NCBI GenBank assembly: GCA_002493395.1 | Contig: DKYS01000036.1 | Location: 8,957-26,715 of the forward strand | Source: Turicibacter sp. UBA7094 | GTDB lineage: Bacteria; Bacillota_I; Bacilli_A; MOL361; Turicibacteraceae | Direction: 5' to 3' | Length of the DNA stretch: 17,759 nt | Translations under genes and position numbers: made by a program | Shown here: in pieces, positions 13,170-17,759 of the stretch | Numbering within the stretch: position 1 is the stretch's first letter | Layout: each line of letters starts with the position of its first letter | The notes under the pieces: generated by a model | Database searches by the model: none | What the model was told of the DNA's origin: nothing | Seen by the model: the letters and a program-made list of their open reading frames with translations, nothing else

Positions 13170-15035
13170 TTGAAACAGTTTAAAGCGGAATCAAAACGTT
13201 TACTTGATTTAATGATTAATTCAATTTATACGCATCGTGAAATTTTCTTACGTGAATTAATTTCGAATGCAAGTGATGCCATTGACAAACTTTACTACAA
13301 GGCATTAACCGACGCTGATTTAAGCTTTAATGCCGACGATTATTTCATCAAAATTACAGTTGATGAAGAGAAACGTCAAATTACTATTTCTGATACAGGA
13401 ATTGGGATGACTGAAGCCGAGCTTGAGGAGCATTTAGGGGTTATTGCTAAGAGCGGTTCTTTACAATTTAAAAAGGATACGGAATTAGAAGACGGACATG
13501 ACATTATTGGACAGTTCGGTGTTGGTTTCTATTCAGCCTTTTTAGTGGCAGATAAAGTAACGGTTATTTCTAAAGCATTAGGTGCACAAACAGCTTATAA
13601 GTGGGAATCATGTGGGGCGGATGGCTATACGATTGAACCTTGCGAAAAAGCAACAGTCGGAACAGACATTATTTTAACTGTTAAAGAAAATACGGAAGAT
13701 GAAAACTTCGATGAGTATTTAGATTCTTATAAATTAAAATCAATTATTAAAAAATATTCTGACTTTATTCGTTATCCAATTAAAATGGATTTAACACGTT
13801 CACAGTTAAAAGAAGGAACTGAAGATGAATACGAAGAAGTAACAGAAGAGCAAACGGTTAATAGCCGAATTCCTATTTGGAAAAAAAATAAACGCGAATT
13901 AACAGATGCGGATTATCAAGCTTTCTATCATGAAAAACATTTTGGATTTGATGAACCATTAGCCCATGTTCATTTAAGTGTAGATGGAAATGTGAGCTAT
14001 CAGGCCATCTTATATATTCCTGAAAAAATGCCTTATGATTTTTATACAACAGAGTATGAAAAAGGATTAGAATTGTACTCAAGCGGCGTGTTAATCATGA
14101 ATAAGTGTTCGGATTTATTACCTGATTATTTTAGCTTCGTAAAAGGGATTGTTGACTCTGAAGATTTATCGCTAAACATTTCACGTGAAATTTTACAACA
14201 CGATCGTCAATTAAAACTCATCGCTAAAAACATCAAAACAAAAATTAAAAACGAATTAGAAAAAATGATTAAAAACGACCGTGAAAAATATGAGACCTTC
14301 TATCATTCATTTGGTCGCCAATTAAAATATGGAGTTTATTCTGATTTTGGCGCAAATAAAGATGTGTTACAAGATTTATTAATGTTCGCTTCTTCATTTG
14401 AAGATAAATTAGTGACATTATCTGAATATGTGTCTCGAATGAAAGAAGATCAATCTCATATTTACTATGCTGTTGGAGATTCGATTGAGCGTATTAAAAA
14501 CTTACCACAATCAGAGGCTGTGTTAGATAAAGGCTATGAAATTCTTTATTTCACAGAAGACATTGATGAGTTTGCGATTAAGATGTTAATGTCTTATGAA
14601 GGAAAAGAATTTAAATCTGTTTCAAGTGCCGATTTAGAATTAGATACAGATAAAAAGGATGAAGAGGTAACGAAAGAATTCGCTTCTTTATTTGAAAACA
14701 TGACGTCTGTTTTAAGTGGCAAAGTGAAAGCTGTTCGTGCAAGTCAACGATTAAAATCTCATCCTGTTTGTTTAGCGAATGAGGGTGAATTATCGATTGA
14801 GATGGAAAAAGTCTTAAATGCGATGCCAAACGGTCAACAAGTGAAAGCCGACAAAGTATTAGAGGTTAATGTTAACCATGAGGTGTTTAAATCATTACAA
14901 GCTGCTTATAAAGAGGATACAGCTAAATTTGATTTATTTACAGATGTTTTATACAATCAAGCTCGCTTGATTGAAGGATTAGATATTGAAGATCCGGTAG
15001 CATTTACGAATAATGTATGCCAATTGATGAAATAA
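13170..15035 (+). CDS. htpG: HtpG, bacterial Hsp90 chaperone
   Basis: A cytoplasmic ATP-dependent dimeric chaperone. The N-terminal GHKL ATPase domain shows FKAESKRLLDLMINSIY, LRELISNASDAIDK (E29, N33, D37), ISDTGIGM (D75) and GQFGVGFYSAF. The middle domain has YPIKMD, EKGLELYSSGVLIMNKC, SLNISREILQHDRQLK and SFGRQLKYGVY. The C-terminal domain contains LKSHPVCL and IEMEKVLNAMP. At 621 residues it closely resembles Bacillus HtpG and is intact. I chose TTG 13170 because AAAGGGG stands eight bases upstream and MKQFKAESKRLL aligns with the family start. A GTG at 13143 in the same frame falls inside the CIRCE repeat and lacks a ribosome site. Expected to be heat-inducible through HrcA. Confidence 0.96.
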   Translation: MKQFKAESKRLLDLMINSIYTHREIFLRELISNASDAIDKLYYKALTDADLSFNADDYFIKITVDEEKRQITISDTGIGMTEAELEEHLGVIAKSGSLQFKKDTELEDGHDIIGQFGVGFYSAFLVADKVTVISKALGAQTAYKWESCGADGYTIEPCEKATVGTDIILTVKENTEDENFDEYLDSYKLKSIIKKYSDFIRYPIKMDLTRSQLKEGTEDEYEEVTEEQTVNSRIPIWKKNKRELTDADYQAFYHEKHFGFDEPLAHVHLSVDGNVSYQAILYIPEKMPYDFYTTEYEKGLELYSSGVLIMNKCSDLLPDYFSFVKGIVDSEDLSLNISREILQHDRQLKLIAKNIKTKIKNELEKMIKNDREKYETFYHSFGRQLKYGVYSDFGANKDVLQDLLMFASSFEDKLVTLSEYVSRMKEDQSHIYYAVGDSIERIKNLPQSEAVLDKGYEILYFTEDIDEFAIKMLMSYEGKEFKSVSSADLELDTDKKDEEVTKEFASLFENMTSVLSGKVKAVRASQRLKSHPVCLANEGELSIEMEKVLNAMPNGQQVKADKVLEVNVNHEVFKSLQAAYKEDTAKFDLFTDVLYNQARLIEGLDIEDPVAFTNNVCQLMK

Positions 15036-15049
15036 TAAGTCTTTAAATG

Positions 15050-15087
15050 AAAAACATCAACTTATAAAAAAAGTTGATGTTTTTTTA
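15050..15087 (+). terminator. rho-independent terminator of htpG
   Basis: AAAAACATCAACTT pairs perfectly with AAGTTGATGTTTTT around an A-rich loop, followed by further T residues. Confidence 0.92.
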
Positions 15088-15123
15088 TTAGAGTGGGTGG
15101 GGAAAAGATTAGAGATAGATGGC

Positions 15124-15153
15124 TTGTTAAATCAGCAACGTTTATTTTATAAT
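15124..15153 (+). promoter_or_regulatory. sigma-A promoter of the membrane protein/LdcA operon
   Basis: TTGTTA (15124-15129) and a perfect TATAAT (15148-15153) with an 18-base spacer, about 35 bases ahead of the first ribosome site of the operon. Confidence 0.65.
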
Positions 15154-15161
15154 GATAATAA
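15147..15161. promoter_or_regulatory. PerR/Fur-like box over the -10 element
   Basis: TTATAATGATAATAA matches the 7-1-7 consensus TTATAATNATTATAA at 13 of 14 defined positions. It overlaps the -10 hexamer and start site, so part of the match comes from TATAAT itself. Functional binding is plausible but not secured by gene context. Confidence 0.4.
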
Positions 15162-15195
15162 ATCGTTTTCTTAGATAGGAGGGGAAAAATAACGG

Positions 15196-15981
15196 ATGGA
15201 AAAGCGTCAGAAAGAAGCAGTTCTTATTGGATTCGGATTGGTTAGTTTAGCACTAATCTTACATGGGATACACATTCTTATTTTTAAAGATATTCATCAT
15301 ACGATGATATTTTTAGTCGCCGATATTGCCTTTATTCCGCTAGAGGTGTTTTTTACAACGATGATTTTAGAGCGTGTACTTGAACGTCGTAGGAAAGAAC
15401 AGGATAAAGAGAAGTTAAATATGTTAGTCGGTGTCTTTTATGCGGAGTTTGGCACACAGTTATTAGAATACTTTGTTAATCAAGATGATCGCGTGGCAAT
15501 TTGTAAGAAGTTGCGTATTCAAGATCCGACGATTTGGAATGATGATTACTTTAAACGATTGCAACAATTAAATTCATCTTATCATTATGAGGTTCAATTA
15601 ACGAAGGTTGATCTTAAAGAATTGCAGCAAATCTTACATGAAGGGAAAAATATCATGATTACCTTAATGACGACTGATAGTTTACATGAGCACGAGACTT
15701 TTACGGAGATGCTCATGCGGATTATGCATTTAAAAGAGGAGCTAGATACTCAAGATATTGCAGACTTATCAGACCTCAAACGCATGCATTTAGAGCAAGA
15801 TATGGCAGCTATTTATCGTTATTTGACTTATGAATGGTGCTATTATTTAAATTACTTAAATCGATGTTATCCGAGTTTATTTAGTACGGTGATTATGTTA
15901 AGTCCATTTAATAAAAAGTATCAGCGTACGGTATTAGAACAAAAGGAAACTTGTGGAGGTCATTCGTCATGTCTTTATTAA
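15196..15981 (+). CDS. conserved-looking membrane protein of unknown function
   Basis: A 261-residue protein I cannot assign. Two N-terminal membrane helices (about 9-30 and 36-58) are separated by a short loop (KDIHHT). A basic stretch (ERVLERRRKEQDKEK, 59-73) follows and puts the rest in the cytoplasm. The remaining 190 residues look helical, with LNMLVGVFYAEFGTQLLEYF (74-93) and a tyrosine-rich YRYLTYEWCYYLNYLNRCYPSLF segment near 210-232 as the most distinctive parts. The ATG at 15196 follows AGGAGGGG (15177-15184) by 11 bases. The gene overlaps the next one by 13 bases, so they are co-transcribed and probably translationally coupled with the LD-carboxypeptidase. A cell-envelope role is a context inference only. 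Confidence 0.82.
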   Translation: MEKRQKEAVLIGFGLVSLALILHGIHILIFKDIHHTMIFLVADIAFIPLEVFFTTMILERVLERRRKEQDKEKLNMLVGVFYAEFGTQLLEYFVNQDDRVAICKKLRIQDPTIWNDDYFKRLQQLNSSYHYEVQLTKVDLKELQQILHEGKNIMITLMTTDSLHEHETFTEMLMRIMHLKEELDTQDIADLSDLKRMHLEQDMAAIYRYLTYEWCYYLNYLNRCYPSLFSTVIMLSPFNKKYQRTVLEQKETCGGHSSCLY

Positions 15982-16901
15982 AATCTAAGCAAGCTATTGG
16001 TATCCTTGCATTATCTAATGGGTTATCCCAAAGTCAATACCAGCCCCTTTGTCAATTAGAGCAAGTTTTAGCAAAGATGGGGTTATCGATGATTTGGCCC
16101 CCCTCTTTATTTGTTAAGGAGAGCGTGTATCATGCAAAAGACGAAGTTCGCGCTGAGATTTTGATGGAGTTTTATAAAAATCCAGATATTCACGCCATTT
16201 TTGATGTATCAGGTGGTGATTTAGCAAATGGAGTGCTTCCCTATTTAGATTATGAATGGATAAAAAATCATCCAAAACCCTTTTTTGGATATAGTGATTT
16301 ATCTGTCGTGTTAAATGCCCTTTATGCGAAGACGGGGCATCCGACGTATCTTTATCAAATTCGGAATTTGGTGGGGGCCCGTTCTAAGGATCAACAACAA
16401 TGGTTTTATGAATCGCTGTTATCACAAGAAAAATCGCTATTTGAGTTTCCTTTTAAATGGATTCAGGGCGAAGTGATGGAGGGAGTGGTTGTTGGGGGAA
16501 ATATTCGGTGTTTCTTAAAGTTAGCGGGAACAGAGTATTGGCCGTCTGTTAAAGGAAAGCTTTTACTTCTTGAAGCGTATAGTGGAGATGTGGCGAAGAT
16601 GGCCACTTATTTGAATCAATATAAGCAACTCGGTGTTTTTAATGAGATTGATGGGCTTATTTTGGGCCATTTTACGCAAATGCAAAAGACAGAGGAAGTT
16701 CCTGATATCGTGACACTGGTTCAACAAATTGTTGGGAATCCTAAATTGCCAATCATTAAGACAGACGCCATTGGTCATGGGGCGGATGCCAAATGTGTGA
16801 TGATTGGTGGAAAATATAAATTTAAAAATCAGGAGGTGGCGTTAAGTCATGTCGACACTTCAGCCAAAAAGCCACTGTGGAACATGTATCCACAATGTTA
16901 A
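15969..16901 (+). CDS. S66-family LD-carboxypeptidase (LdcA/MccF type)
   Basis: A 310-residue serine peptidase of family S66. LdcA members remove the terminal D-Ala from murein tetrapeptides during peptidoglycan recycling; MccF members hydrolyse peptide-nucleotide antibiotics. The fold signatures are visible: FDVSGGDLANGVLPYL (78-93), the nucleophile S109 in FFGYSDL, VVGGN (175-179), E202 in LLLEAYSGD and H270 in IGHGADA, giving the Ser-Glu-His triad. There is no signal peptide, so it is cytoplasmic. ATG 15969 has GGAGG about ten bases upstream, inside the end of the previous gene; the earlier in-frame start at 15951 has no such site. It overlaps both neighbours. LdcA and MccF cannot be separated from the sequence alone. 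Confidence 0.88.
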   Translation: MSLLKSKQAIGILALSNGLSQSQYQPLCQLEQVLAKMGLSMIWPPSLFVKESVYHAKDEVRAEILMEFYKNPDIHAIFDVSGGDLANGVLPYLDYEWIKNHPKPFFGYSDLSVVLNALYAKTGHPTYLYQIRNLVGARSKDQQQWFYESLLSQEKSLFEFPFKWIQGEVMEGVVVGGNIRCFLKLAGTEYWPSVKGKLLLLEAYSGDVAKMATYLNQYKQLGVFNEIDGLILGHFTQMQKTEEVPDIVTLVQQIVGNPKLPIIKTDAIGHGADAKCVMIGGKYKFKNQEVALSHVDTSAKKPLWNMYPQC

Positions 16902-17043
16902 TAATTATTGTACGAGCCTTTTAGGGTACTATTTTTACGGGGAAGCTATTTCTTCGGAAGAAGTTGACTGTCAAGACTGGGTTCAAAATAAAAATTCCTA
17001 TGGCGAGTTATTAAAATTACCGAAAAAATCATCTAAAAAATAG
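16849..17043 (+). CDS. small four-cysteine protein, probably metal-binding
   Basis: A 64-residue protein with cysteines C10, C13, C21 and C41 in a CGTCxH...YC...VDCQDW arrangement plus H9 and H15. This looks like a small zinc-knuckle-type fold; an Fe-S site is less likely. The C-terminus is a lysine/serine-rich tail. The gene starts 53 bases inside the LD-carboxypeptidase gene in another frame, with an excellent ribosome site (AGGAGGT, 16831-16837) 11 bases before the ATG. That site and the cysteine pattern make it more than a shadow ORF. It ends the three-gene operon and is followed by a terminator. Function unknown. Confidence 0.75.
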   Translation: MSTLQPKSHCGTCIHNVNNYCTSLLGYYFYGEAISSEEVDCQDWVQNKNSYGELLKLPKKSSKK

Positions 17044-17046
17044 TCC

Positions 17047-17084
17047 AAAGAGTTGTTTCCTAAACGAGGAACAACTCTTTTTTA
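17047..17084 (+). terminator. rho-independent terminator of the three-gene operon
   Basis: AAAGAGTTGTT(T)CCT pairs with AGGAACAACTCTTT with one bulged T, then a T run. It starts three bases after the stop of the small cysteine protein. Confidence 0.9.
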
Positions 17085-17286
17085 TAGGTTCTGAGGGGAA
17101 GTATTTTATTTAAGATAACTCTACAACACCGCTATACATGTGCATATGAGGAGAAGAGGATTTAGAAGGGCTTGTTGAATAGAGAGGATAATTACTTATT
17201 TTGGAAACATCAACTTAAATCTTATTGTAAAAAAATGGTTAATGCGATATCATCCTATTAAAAATAGGAGGTTGGGGGATTCTAAC

Positions 17287-17712
17287 ATGAAGAAATTATA
17301 TAGGGTTTCATTTTTAGGATTAATGGTTTTAGGATTTTTAGGGTTAATGGTTTTATCAGTTACAGCTGGGAACCCAATTCTTCAAGAAATCATCGAAAAT
17401 AAAAGGGTTTTTCCTTTCCTGGTAGCAGATGCAACCGTAACAAGTGATATGGGGAGATGGGAACCTTTATCTTTTGATGATAAACCGTATTTAGAAGTAA
17501 GTAATCCATTGTTTAAAAAGGAAATTACGAATAATGCGGCTAATGACAACGATATCATGATAAGAGTAAAAGATGCTAACAATCATATCATCATTCCTGA
17601 TACGGTGGTTTCACCTGGAACAAGCGAAAAATTAGCGGGTTTAAAACTTAACGAAAAATATACGGTTGAGATAAAAGCATTGAATGGGAGATATTTCATT
17701 GTGATGTCGTAA
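17287..17712 (+). CDS. secreted protein of unknown function with duplicated signal-peptide core
   Basis: A 141-residue protein. Residues 1-27 form a Sec-type signal: MKKLYR, then a long hydrophobic core with the tandem unit LGLMVLGF/LGLMVLSV and a plausible cleavage site after VTA. The mature part is hydrophilic and rich in N, D and K, with beta-like alternation (IMIRVKD, KYTVEIKAL, RYFIVMS), suggesting a small beta-sandwich or surface domain. I recognise no catalytic motif and no LPxTG, and there is no cysteine for a lipobox. ATG 17287 has GGGGGAT seven bases upstream and AGGAGG a little further; an in-frame ATG at 17242 precedes both and would spoil the signal peptide. A hairpin follows at the window edge. 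Confidence 0.75.
   Translation: MKKLYRVSFLGLMVLGFLGLMVLSVTAGNPILQEIIENKRVFPFLVADATVTSDMGRWEPLSFDDKPYLEVSNPLFKKEITNNAANDNDIMIRVKDANNHIIIPDTVVSPGTSEKLAGLKLNEKYTVEIKALNGRYFIVMS
17311..17355 (+). repeat. 24-bp tandem duplication inside the signal peptide
   Basis: Positions 17311-17331 and 17335-17355 are identical in 20 of 21 bases, giving a period of 24 bases (8 codons). The duplication stays in frame and lengthens the hydrophobic core of the signal peptide. Confidence 0.8.
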
Positions 17713-17731
17713 TAAAAGATTGTGTAAAAAA

Positions 17732-17759
17732 GATGAGAGTAAGGGATAGGGCTCTCATC
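17732..17759 (+). terminator. probable terminator cut by the window edge
   Basis: GATGAGAG pairs perfectly with CTCTCATC across a 12-base loop. The T tract would lie beyond the last base, so the call is incomplete. Confidence 0.55.

Overview
The window reads as ordinary chromosome of a low-GC, endospore-forming Firmicute. Evidence for this is the AT-rich composition, strong AGGAGG-type ribosome sites, T-tailed hairpin terminators, a CotD-like spore coat gene, a CIRCE element, and proteins that look like Bacillus PtsG, HtpG and YhgE. Turicibacter or a related Erysipelotrichales/Bacilli lineage is my best guess, but this is inference. I see no phage, transposon, CRISPR, rRNA or tRNA. Almost every transcription unit ends in a clear hairpin.

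Layout. (1) 1-783: a small four-helix membrane protein, a terminator, then a 54-residue acidic single-span membrane protein. (2) 763-1806 (-): a low-specificity L-threonine aldolase, which has its own ribosome site only through an 8-codon leader ORF. (3) 2079-3251: a CDF-type metal exporter whose metal-site residues point to manganese. (4) 3587-5799: a peroxide and iron group. A Bcp peroxiredoxin (-) and YaaA (+) diverge from a shared region with a near-consensus PerR/Fur-type box, and yaaA is followed by a flavodoxin/2x[4Fe-4S] ferredoxin. (5) 5800-7965: a long regulatory region with a perfect 20-bp LacI/GalR-type palindrome and two cre-like sites, then a glucose-family PTS IICB protein without a IIA domain. 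(6) 8052-8525 (-): the CotD-like coat gene with a sporulation-type -10 element. (7) 8687-10734: an alkaline-phosphatase-superfamily phosphodiesterase and a class I glutamine amidotransferase/peptidase C26 hydrolase. (8) 10901-15035: a YhgE/Pip membrane protein, then htpG with a consensus sigma-A promoter and a CIRCE operator. (9) 15196-17043: a tightly overlapping three-gene unit made of an unknown membrane protein, an S66 LD-carboxypeptidase and a small four-cysteine protein. (10) 17287-17712: an unknown secreted protein with a duplicated signal-peptide core.

The genes do not form one novel system. The most useful signals are regulatory. They are the PerR-type box joining bcp and yaaA, CIRCE control of htpG, the LacI-type palindrome plus paired cre sites before ptsG, and a second Fur/PerR-like box over the promoter of the unknown-membrane-protein/LdcA operon. 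The CDF manganese exporter fits the same theme, because PerR in Firmicutes senses peroxide through Fe/Mn occupancy.
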